Below are positions 1 through 6,819 of a DNA stretch of 64,000 bases, piece by piece. This stretch comes from a bacterium (GTDB lineage: Bacteria > Auribacterota > Auribacteria > Auribacterales > Auribacteraceae): the NCBI GenBank assembly GCA_024233545.1, contig JACKPL010000005.1, positions 124,001-188,000 on the forward strand, written 5' to 3'. Every line of letters begins with the position of its first letter. Position 1 is the stretch's first letter. The notes beneath the pieces were generated by a model. That model worked only from the letters and a program-made list of their open reading frames with translations. It did not search any database and was not told the origin of the DNA. The translations under genes and the position numbers were made by a program.

Positions 1-325
1 CCTGAGACTTTTTTTCAAATACACGAAAAATCTCTGCATGATTGATAATCTCTATGATATCAACATTTTTATTGTCCCCGATTAAAAGTATGCGCATGGT
101 TTTAGGCCAAAGCTGTTTAATTTGCCGGAAAAATTGTATGTTGAGCGTATTTGAATATAACTCGCTATCGCCGACGACGACAGAACATGTTTTCTGAGAT
201 AAAATACGGATTGCGTCTTCGAAGGATTCAGTAAATGCCGGTTCGGTGTTAAGCTTCTTCTGAATGGCGCGGAAAACTTTATTTTTAAAATGAGTATCGG
301 CGGTAACAATTAAGATTGTGTTCAC
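1..325 (-). CDS. Receiver-like (response-regulator) protein, partial, runs off the left edge
   Basis: The reading frame begins at a GTG (325-323) preceded by a good GAGAGGAA ribosome-binding site and stays open to the window edge (108 codons visible). The start VNTILIVTADTHF has the first-strand pattern of CheY-like domains. The later stretch MRILLIGDNKNVDIIEI followed by FRVFEKK resembles the C-terminal half of receivers linked to HD-GYP or RpfG-type outputs (typically RILLTGY...IYRFLSKPW). The phospho-acceptor position reads VVVGDSE, so an Asp (D of GDSE) may serve, but the surrounding acidic pocket is poor. It lies 126 bp downstream of the TPR gene on the same strand. The output domain, if any, lies outside the window. 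A degenerate receiver is equally possible. Confidence 0.6.
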   Translation of the reverse strand, partial: MNTILIVTADTHFKNKVFRAIQKKLNTEPAFTESFEDAIRILSQKTCSVVVGDSELYSNTLNIQFFRQIKQLWPKTMRILLIGDNKNVDIIEIINHAEIFRVFEKKSQ

Positions 326-451
326 AGTATTCCTCTCGATGCAATGCTGTCTGATATCTAAAAATGATATCGGCATTCTATGAGAGGCTGTTTAATAAAA
401 AGATACAAACAGTCATATAACTATTTTATAATTAAATACATATGAAGTTTG

Positions 452-1261
452 TTATTCATTCTCATGAGGCATTGTGTCATTATCTTTCAATGAAGAGTTA
501 ATTGCCGCGTTTACTTTGTCTCGGTATTCAAGATAAAGCGGATGTTCAGGATTCAGTTTGAGCGCCCTGTCAATTCGTTCCGTCGCCGAAGAAAAATCTT
601 GAGTGCGAAAATCAAGTAGTCCGATGCTGAAATGAGCGTCAGCGTGATTTGGTTTAATGGCAACAACATATTCATACAGTTCACGTGCTTTTTGCAGTTC
701 GTTAATCCGCTCGTAACAGAGCCCGAGCTGAAAAAGTGTTTCGGTATCGGGGCGGATTTCTAAGGCTTTTTCAAATGAATGTATTGCTTCATTTGTAAAA
801 CCGGCGCCCATGTATGCTGTTCCAAGTTGGTGCCAATGAGAAAAACTCGAAGGTTCAAGCTCGGTTGCTCTTTTAAGGACAACTGCCGCATCGGAGTATT
901 GTTTGAGATGCAAATAGATTTGGCTCAAATAATGATATATTTTAATATTGTCTGTTTTAAGAGTCAGATATTTCTCAAACATTAAAGCGGCATATGGGTA
1001 TTCGCCGTTGCGGAATGCCTCGAAAGCCCGAGAATAATAATCCGATAAAAGCCGGTCACGTTCTTCAGGAGATAATTCGGGAACTTGTGCAGGCATAGAA
1101 TCGTTTGAGAGCTCTATAACTGCATCTGCGGCAGTGGATGAGTCATTTGAGATTATCGAAATGGCGTCCGAAGATTCATTGTCTTCAGCTGAAAAAACTA
1201 AAAAGTTTATACCAAAATAAAATACGATTATTGTACAGGCAAGATAAATGATTTTCTTCAT
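452..1261 (-). CDS. Exported TPR-repeat protein
   Basis: The 269-residue product opens with a lysine-bearing signal sequence (MKKIIYLACTIIVFYFG...) with a likely signal peptidase I site at FSA, followed by a low-complexity Ser/Asp/Glu linker. From about residue 75 to 255 there are five or six tetratricopeptide repeats with the usual spacing, for example AFEAFRNGEYPYAALMFEKY and HWHQLGTAYMGAGFTNEAI. TPR arrays are protein-protein scaffolds; no catalytic motif is visible. The start overlaps the stop of the upstream 501-residue exported protein by 4 nt (ATGA type), so the two are translationally coupled and probably work in the same envelope process. No hairpin terminator was seen downstream. 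Confidence 0.85.
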   Translation of the reverse strand: MKKIIYLACTIIVFYFGINFLVFSAEDNESSDAISIISNDSSTAADAVIELSNDSMPAQVPELSPEERDRLLSDYYSRAFEAFRNGEYPYAALMFEKYLTLKTDNIKIYHYLSQIYLHLKQYSDAAVVLKRATELEPSSFSHWHQLGTAYMGAGFTNEAIHSFEKALEIRPDTETLFQLGLCYERINELQKARELYEYVVAIKPNHADAHFSIGLLDFRTQDFSSATERIDRALKLNPEHPLYLEYRDKVNAAINSSLKDNDTMPHENE

Positions 1262-2763
1262 TGCATATCTCCTTTAATTCCTTCGAGTAGTTTTTCAAAT
1301 GACGAACGATGCCCGCGCATGAGTTCAAAATAGTTGTTTTCCTCTTTGTTTTTAGGGTTGAACGGTTCGATAGCGAGCACCGACCCGTAATCAAAAGAAG
1401 AAAACCAAAAATGCCATGCGGCAATATCTTTTGTGTGAGTAAAAAGATAAATATATGCTATTGATTGTTCAATTTGCATTGTATTGATGTGCAATGCATC
1501 TGTTTTATAGAACGATACAAAATCGGAAAAAGCGTTAAGTGTTTCCGCAAATTGGATAAGTGTTCTTTCCGTTAAAATTTCTTGGAGATTGTGGAAAAGT
1601 TTTCTCTCTTCCGCAGATAATGATTCGCTTCGGTTTTCTAATATCTTGCCAACTGATCGCAGTTGAACATAATCGCGATAACTTAAAGTATCGTCCAGCA
1701 AATTGAGGACAGATTGGTTCAATTGCCGGCACTCGTTAAAAAAACGGTTTTGAGAAGACGGCATAAGAAGGTTTTCCATCGTTGAAAAAGCATCGGCGAG
1801 TTCTTTGCAGAAAACGGGTGTCCTGCATTCTCTGCTCCATGCAAGCAAATATAAGAATCGGTTATATGACGGGTATTTGCCGGTAAAATCAATAGTAAGG
1901 CGCACAAGAATTTTTTGCATGGCATTATACGTTTCTAAAGTGATATTGTCAGCGTAAATATTTTCAATAAAGAAGCGTGAATCGTCAATGGTCATGAGAT
2001 GTGTTGTGTTAATGAGCTCATTGTTAAACTGTTCCTTTTGGTATTCAATATCTTCATCCGAAAACCGTAATGATTTCATCGAATCATTATCACATACTGC
2101 AGTACGATAGCGTAAAAGGTGAGGATAGTCATTTAAAGCAAGCGGTGCTATTTGATCAGCCAAAATAAAAAACTCAGATAATGTATCTTCGAGGGCATCT
2201 GCCGGTTGATAAAGTTTTTCAGAGAGCCTTTGAATTTCAATCAGGCGAGGAGAACAATATTCCTGCTGATAGTCATAAAGCAATTTTTTTAGCGAAGAAG
2301 AAAAAGAATAGAGCGATGATTTTTTTTGCAGAAAAATCTGATAAGCCGTATCGCATTTTTTGATTGTTTCCGAATCCCATTGTATTTCGTGCAAAAGCTT
2401 GTCCCATGACTGTGTGATTTTGAATAAACCATCCTTATCGGAGTTTGTTATGACAAGAAGCGATTGTGATTTATCGGGCGAAAATGTATGCGGTAGAGCC
2501 CATCGGCCGGCATTAGTTTGCAATGAAAAAAACGTTGTTTCTACGGAATTGTATGGAATATCAGCAACGATAAGAAAAAACAAAGGGTATGACGAGTAAG
2601 AATTAGAAAGGGTTTTCGGGAGATACTTTTCTGAATACAAATGGTTTTCGGGATAAAAATAAGGCGCTTTGTCGCCGGTAGAAAAGGCAAAAGGAAGAAC
2701 AGTAGTTAGTGTGGTATAAAACGCAATTGCATATAGAAAAACAAGAAAACTTTTATTTTTCAT
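1258..2763 (-). CDS. Exported protein of unknown function (501 aa)
   Basis: I do not recognise this protein. It starts with a signal peptide (MKNKSFLVFLYAIAFYTTL..., cleavage plausible near FAFS). The mature part is mixed alpha/beta at first, then long helical stretches rich in Leu, Glu and Lys (about residues 130-430), with no obvious repeats, membrane spans or catalytic motifs. Both ends overlap neighbours by 4 nt (plsC upstream, the TPR protein downstream), giving a three-gene translationally coupled operon. The company of an acyltransferase and a TPR scaffold hints at an envelope role, but that is inference. Confidence 0.7.
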   Translation of the reverse strand: MKNKSFLVFLYAIAFYTTLTTVLPFAFSTGDKAPYFYPENHLYSEKYLPKTLSNSYSSYPLFFLIVADIPYNSVETTFFSLQTNAGRWALPHTFSPDKSQSLLVITNSDKDGLFKITQSWDKLLHEIQWDSETIKKCDTAYQIFLQKKSSLYSFSSSLKKLLYDYQQEYCSPRLIEIQRLSEKLYQPADALEDTLSEFFILADQIAPLALNDYPHLLRYRTAVCDNDSMKSLRFSDEDIEYQKEQFNNELINTTHLMTIDDSRFFIENIYADNITLETYNAMQKILVRLTIDFTGKYPSYNRFLYLLAWSRECRTPVFCKELADAFSTMENLLMPSSQNRFFNECRQLNQSVLNLLDDTLSYRDYVQLRSVGKILENRSESLSAEERKLFHNLQEILTERTLIQFAETLNAFSDFVSFYKTDALHINTMQIEQSIAYIYLFTHTKDIAAWHFWFSSFDYGSVLAIEPFNPKNKEENNYFELMRGHRSSFEKLLEGIKGDMQ

Positions 2764-3365
2764 AGGAAAATCCTGTTCTGAATAAGCTGAATCAGGCGGT
2801 TTCGTATCTTTTTTGTCCCTTCGCCTTCAAAAGTGTTAATAAATTCTTCCGTATGGATTACAGGTTTGAAGGATATGGTTATCGGTTTTTTTTTAAAAAT
2901 AGTTGGACGGTATAAATTGCGTGTTCCTTCAATACGAACAGGCAAAATTGGTTTGCGAGAATGCATGGCAAGCAGTGCAACACCCGTTTGCATTTGTACT
3001 TCTTGCCCGCTCTTATTTATTTTACCTTCAGGGAAAATGCCGACAATGGTATCTTGCTTAAGATATTTTATTGCGGTTTCGAGTGTTTTTTTCTCAATTG
3101 ATTCTGTGTCAATGGGAATCGCGAGCCAGCGGCGCATGAAAAAATTAGATAGAGGATGTTTGAAAAAACGCTTGAAGGCTAAGAATCGTATCGGGCGTTT
3201 TACATATTTAGCAACGATAAACGGATCAAAGTAACTCGTGTGGTTTGCGGTGAGAATATAGCCCGTTACATGAGGCGGTTCTTCAAGGCCGTCTATTTTA
3301 ACTTTGAAAAAAAGTTTCGAATATATCCAACAGAGAGTAATAGCCGTTTTGTACAAAAAAAGCAT
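2760..3365 (-). CDS. plsC: 1-acyl-sn-glycerol-3-phosphate acyltransferase (PlsC family)
   Basis: This is a 201-residue single-domain acyltransferase of the PlsC/LPLAT family, which transfers an acyl chain to lysophosphatidic acid on the inner membrane. The sequence shows the HX4D catalytic motif as NHTSYFD (His42, Asp47), a hydrophobic N-terminal helix, the FPEG motif (GIFPEGKINKSG, near residue 113) that binds the glycerol phosphate, and a late VRIEGTRNL block. Length is slightly below the roughly 240 usual for PlsC, as in many short homologues. It is the first gene of the coupled plsC / exported protein / TPR operon. A role in lyso-ornithine lipid or another O-acylation cannot be excluded from motifs alone. 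Confidence 0.85.
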   Translation of the reverse strand: MLFLYKTAITLCWIYSKLFFKVKIDGLEEPPHVTGYILTANHTSYFDPFIVAKYVKRPIRFLAFKRFFKHPLSNFFMRRWLAIPIDTESIEKKTLETAIKYLKQDTIVGIFPEGKINKSGQEVQMQTGVALLAMHSRKPILPVRIEGTRNLYRPTIFKKKPITISFKPVIHTEEFINTFEGEGTKKIRNRLIQLIQNRIFL

Positions 3366-3449
3366 GTTCCCATCCCAAGCCGTTTAAAGGTGAAGTTTAT
3401 TCTGTAGGATACCTTATTGTGGAGCGATTCGACAATCTTTAATGAGATG

Positions 3450-4403
3450 CTAGCCCGAAATCTTTGAAGTTTCAACAGGTTTTGGCGGAATGATTAAGAT
3501 TTGTCCGGGCTTGATTGCTGTGTCTTGCAATTGGAACCTGTTTGCTTCCCAGAGGGTTCTCCAATAGATACTGCTCCCGTAAAACTTTTCTGCAATATCC
3601 GGCAATGTGTCACCTTCTGCTACATAGTATTTATGAAAAGCATCGGATGTGACCTGTGAATTCATTTCAGGTGGTTCTAGAAAAGAGTTGGATTTAAATG
3701 AGGAGGAAGAAGATGGTGTGTGAATATTGTTCACTGATAATTCGCTCTGTCTCAGTTGCGCAGATTCTATTTCTTGGTTAAGTTGGCTGATAATAGATTC
3801 TTTTGTGCGTAAATCATTATTCAATGTTTCGATAGTGGTTTCGGCGTGTTCGAGCCGTTTCTGCAGTTCGTTGTAATCGTCGTTTTTTTTGTTTATTTTT
3901 CTGTTCAGTTGTTCGGTTTCACTCGATAGGCTTTTAATTTTTTTTTGCAGTTGATCGATTGTTTTGCTACTAACATCGGTATCAGGCGTAACATGAGTGG
4001 CAGAAAGTATTGCCATCCATTTTTTAACCATTTCCTTTTTCTCCGTATCAGGGGAGAGCTTGAGAAATTGCCCGTAATATTTTTGTGCTTTGTCGTGGTC
4101 CATAACAGCGCTGTCGCAAATCAAGGCGGCATACAAATAAATTTCCGGATTATCAGCAGTTAGAAGAGATGCTTGCTCGAACAGTTTTAGTGACTCTGCA
4201 TATTTTCCTGCATTGTATGCATCGAGGGCTTTTTGAAAAATTATGTGATGCTGTTTTGAATCAGTGTGCGGCGTATCTGTGCACCCAATGATCGAAAATA
4301 GAATGGTAAACATACCAAGACTGTGTGCCACAAGGTGTTTCGACAATTGAAATATTCTTGAGATAAAAACTATCCTGCTGGTGTAAAGTTTTTTTGTATC
4401 CAA
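3450..4403 (-). CDS. TPR / coiled-coil / LysM envelope protein (probable lipoprotein)
   Basis: Domain order: hydrophobic N-terminus ending in a lipobox-like SIIGC (Cys41 counted from the upstream start), two TPR-like helical hairpins (residues about 55-125), a long coiled coil with heptad Leu/Ile and Lys/Glu (about 145-215), a Ser-rich linker, and a C-terminal LysM domain (about 260-312: YYVAEGDTLPDIAEKFYGSS ... IKPGQILIIPP). LysM binds peptidoglycan, so this is probably an outer-membrane lipoprotein or periplasmic protein tethered to the wall. The open frame begins at a TTG (4403). A GTG at 4331 or the ATG at 4313 are alternatives that leave a short signal sequence before the Cys; no start has a clear ribosome-binding site, so the true start is unsettled. 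Confidence 0.8.
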   Translation of the reverse strand: MDTKKLYTSRIVFISRIFQLSKHLVAHSLGMFTILFSIIGCTDTPHTDSKQHHIIFQKALDAYNAGKYAESLKLFEQASLLTADNPEIYLYAALICDSAVMDHDKAQKYYGQFLKLSPDTEKKEMVKKWMAILSATHVTPDTDVSSKTIDQLQKKIKSLSSETEQLNRKINKKNDDYNELQKRLEHAETTIETLNNDLRTKESIISQLNQEIESAQLRQSELSVNNIHTPSSSSSFKSNSFLEPPEMNSQVTSDAFHKYYVAEGDTLPDIAEKFYGSSIYWRTLWEANRFQLQDTAIKPGQILIIPPKPVETSKISG

Positions 4404-4482
4404 TGGATAATCCGAAAATCTAAAAGTTTCTGCGGTTTGTTATGAGTTCTCACATGAGGAAACAGTTATCTATAAACAGTGT

Positions 4483-4860
4483 TTAATCTGTTTTCGGTTT
4501 CAGGAGATAATTTTTTAAAATCCTGTCGATTTCCTCAAAATTATATGGTTTTCCAATATATTCGGAAGCGCCAAGCCGCTTCATTTCGTATGCCGTTTCA
4601 TTTCGTTTGTAAGCCGACATCATTATAACCGGCACGGTGTTGCCCATAATTTTCAGCCGCTCTAAAATGTCTTTTCCCGTATGGGGGCTCATCCGGTAGT
4701 CGAGAAAGATAAGATCAAATAAAAACTGATTCAACAAGTCGAGCACACCCTGAAGGTCTACTGCAATGTGGGAAGTAATTTTAAGAGACTCAAAATAGTT
4801 TTGAAGCATCAGCGCAACATTCTTATCGTCGTCAACGATTAAAATTTTTTTATCTTTCAT
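4483..4860 (-). CDS. Single-domain response regulator (CheY-like)
   Basis: The 125-residue protein is only a receiver domain. It has the acidic pocket IVDDD (Asp10-12), the phospho-acceptor Asp54 in LIFLDYRMSP, the switch Ser82 (IMMSAYK) and the conserved Lys104 in IGKPY. With no output domain it must act through protein-protein contact or in a phosphorelay. It is the third of three consecutive receiver genes on the minus strand, 11 bp downstream of the next one, so they are likely co-transcribed from the promoter at 5927-5955. No histidine kinase is adjacent. Confidence 0.9.
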   Translation of the reverse strand: MKDKKILIVDDDKNVALMLQNYFESLKITSHIAVDLQGVLDLLNQFLFDLIFLDYRMSPHTGKDILERLKIMGNTVPVIMMSAYKRNETAYEMKRLGASEYIGKPYNFEEIDRILKNYLLKPKTD

Positions 4861-4871
4861 GTCATAACACC

Positions 4872-5237
4872 TTATTCGAAGAATGAAGCGACAGTATCAA
4901 TTAAACGTTTAACTTTGAACGGCTTGGTTAAATAAGCGCTGGCGCCGAGTTCAAGCCCCCTCTTAATATCCTCTTCGCTACTTAATGCGGAGAGAAAAAT
5001 AACGGGGATATCTTTTGTGTCAGGGTTCCTTTTGAAAACATCACAAAACCAGTATCCCGAAAAAACCGGCATCATAACATCCAATATGATGAGGTCGATG
5101 CGGTTATTTTGCAAAATTTCCACTGCCTTGATGCCGTCAGGTGCCCAGATAACCGTATACCCTGCGTTCTGCAGAGCGGTTGTTGTAAGTTTTGCTACAT
5201 CTTTATCATCTTCAGTGAGCAGAATAGTTCTTGGCAT
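4872..5237 (-). CDS. Single-domain response regulator (CheY-like)
   Basis: The receiver domain has EDD at residues 9-11, the phospho-acceptor Asp53 in LIILDVMMP, a Ser in IFLSALS and Lys in LTKPF. I place the start at the ATG 5237-5235 (MPRTILLTEDD) because an AGGGACAA ribosome-binding site lies about 7 nt upstream; the frame is open to 5255, which would add six residues (MQGQYI) and directly touch the preceding gene. Either way the spacing to the HTH-receiver gene is 0-18 nt, so the two are in one operon. It is closely related in type to its two neighbours but not nearly identical, so this is not a recent duplication. Confidence 0.9.
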   Translation of the reverse strand: MPRTILLTEDDKDVAKLTTTALQNAGYTVIWAPDGIKAVEILQNNRIDLIILDVMMPVFSGYWFCDVFKRNPDTKDIPVIFLSALSSEEDIKRGLELGASAYLTKPFKVKRLIDTVASFFE

Positions 5238-5254
5238 GATATATTGTCCCTGCA

Positions 5255-5821
5255 TTATATTGCTAAAAAGAATTCTATTTTTTTGACCAGTTCAGGCCCT
5301 TTAAACGGTTTTGTTAAATAATCATCTGCTTTTACCGAATGAATTTTGCTTATTTCTTCTGTGCCTGAATATGCGGTGATTGCTATAATGGGAATATCAG
5401 CGGTTGTTTTATCGCTTTTAAGGCGGCGGCAAATTTCAAATCCGTCAAGATCAGGCATAACCATATCCAATACAATCAGGTCGGGCATCCAGCGAGCGAT
5501 TACAAAACCGGCATCAAAACCATTTGTGACTGTTGTTACCTCAAAATTGCTTTTTTCCAATAACGCTTTCAATGTCTCCAAAATTACTGCGTCATCGTCG
5601 ACAACAAGAATTTTCCGCGAATTGGATGCATCGCTGTCAATGATAACCGGAATATTAAATTTTTTTAAAAACGTGATCAAATCTTCTTTCTTAACGCGCC
5701 GGTGGCCGCCGGGTGTTTTATACGCAGTGAGTTTCCCTTCTTCAATCCAATTTATTACGGTAGTTGGATAAACGTCGCATAATTTACTAATCTGAAATGT
5801 GGTGTATGTTTTATCACCCAT
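5255..5821 (-). CDS. HTH (excisionase/MerR-type) - receiver fusion response regulator
   Basis: The 188-residue protein has an N-terminal winged-helix of the excisionase/HTH_17 type (residues about 5-58: FQISKLCDVYPTTVINWIEE and then YKTPGGHRRVKKEDL) followed by a short linker and a full receiver domain (about 69-188) with VVDDD, the acceptor Asp in LIVLDMVMP and Lys in LTKPF. Classical response regulators have the receiver first and the DNA-binding domain last, so the order is inverted here. It probably binds DNA in a phosphorylation-dependent way, but the target is unknown. It is first in the three-receiver operon and starts about 100 nt downstream of a strong predicted promoter. Confidence 0.88.
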   Translation of the reverse strand: MGDKTYTTFQISKLCDVYPTTVINWIEEGKLTAYKTPGGHRRVKKEDLITFLKKFNIPVIIDSDASNSRKILVVDDDAVILETLKALLEKSNFEVTTVTNGFDAGFVIARWMPDLIVLDMVMPDLDGFEICRRLKSDKTTADIPIIAITAYSGTEEISKIHSVKADDYLTKPFKGPELVKKIEFFLAI

Positions 5822-5926
5822 TCTCTCCCTTTCTCTGTGCAGAATACAAATAATTTACACGACGCTCTTTCTTTTCCTAAAAGCCCCCGAAAGAAAACGT
5901 CTTATATAATGCATCTTAATAAATAG

Positions 5927-5955
5927 AGTATCCTATATTCAGCCGTATGTGTCAA
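5927..5955 (-). promoter_or_regulatory. Sigma70-type promoter of the receiver operon
   Basis: On the minus strand TTGACA (5955-5950) is followed by a 17-nt spacer and GATACT (5932-5927). This is a perfect -35 with a 4/6 -10 at ideal spacing, about 100 nt upstream of the HTH-receiver start. The leader contains an imperfect inverted repeat (roughly 5861-5902, TTTCTTTTC against GAAAGAAAA) that could form an RNA hairpin. Confidence 0.7.
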
Positions 5956-6042
5956 CAGGGAAAGTGAATGGAACCGTTCAAAATAAACGGTACATTTATG
6001 GATGTTCCAGAATACTTTTTTATTGGGGAATGATCGGTTATA

Positions 6043-6813
6043 TTAAACGCGAACCGCTAAACCGTCATACGCAAGCTGAATATACTCGGGTAGCGGAAAG
6101 TCAATATTGCCATGATCAACATCATGGCTGATATGAGTTAAATAAGCGGTTTTGGGTTTTAGAGCTTCAATGACACGCACTGCTTCCTCAATAGAATAAT
6201 GCGCAACGTGAGGCGTATAACGAAGTCCGTTGAGCACAAGCAGTTCTACGCCTTCTAAAAGTGCCATGCTTGCATCAGGAATAAAACTGCAATCGGTTAT
6301 ATATGCAAGAGAGCCTATCCTAAATCCGAGAATAGGTAATTTACCATGGTAAACGGGTATGGGAATTATTGTTCTGTCATATAATATAAAAGGTTTGTGA
6401 ACAGTGATAATTTCAATTTGTGGTATGCCTCCGTCTGACAAAGGAGGCGGTTTGAATATGTAATCAAAATTACGGTAAATCATATCAGTTGTTTTTTGCG
6501 GGGCAAAACAGGGTATTTTGGTATTTTGTATTCGGTTGAATATACGTATATCGTCCAATCCGAATAAATGGTCAGCGTGATGATGTGTAAATAAGATTGC
6601 GTCTAGCCGTGAAATGTTTCCATTGAGCATTTGTGTTCGTAAATCAGGTGAAGTATCGATAAGGATATTTTTCCCGTTGTAACGAACTAAGGCTGAACAT
6701 CGCAACCGCTTATTTTCGTTCAATTGAGATGTGCATACAGAACACTTACACCCGACAACGGGTATGCCGTACGATGTACCCGTGCCGAGAAACAGTAATT
6801 CAACGTCAGGCAT
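6043..6813 (-). CDS. Metallo-beta-lactamase-fold hydrolase (PhnP/YcbJ-like phosphodiesterase family)
   Basis: The N-terminus MPDVELLFLGTGTSYGIP and the cysteine motif GCKCSVCTS are typical of the PhnP-like branch of the metallo-beta-lactamase fold. The dinuclear metal motif HxHxDH is present as FTHHHADHLFGLDDIR, with later metal ligands in YITDCS and LTHISHDVDH. Family members hydrolyse cyclic phosphodiesters or related phosphoesters; the actual substrate here is unknown. It lies 6 bp downstream of the membrane pyrophosphatase on the same strand and is probably co-transcribed with it. No phn genes are near, so a C-P lyase role is unlikely. Confidence 0.85.
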   Translation of the reverse strand: MPDVELLFLGTGTSYGIPVVGCKCSVCTSQLNENKRLRCSALVRYNGKNILIDTSPDLRTQMLNGNISRLDAILFTHHHADHLFGLDDIRIFNRIQNTKIPCFAPQKTTDMIYRNFDYIFKPPPLSDGGIPQIEIITVHKPFILYDRTIIPIPVYHGKLPILGFRIGSLAYITDCSFIPDASMALLEGVELLVLNGLRYTPHVAHYSIEEAVRVIEALKPKTAYLTHISHDVDHGNIDFPLPEYIQLAYDGLAVRV

Positions 6814-6819
6814 TTAAAC

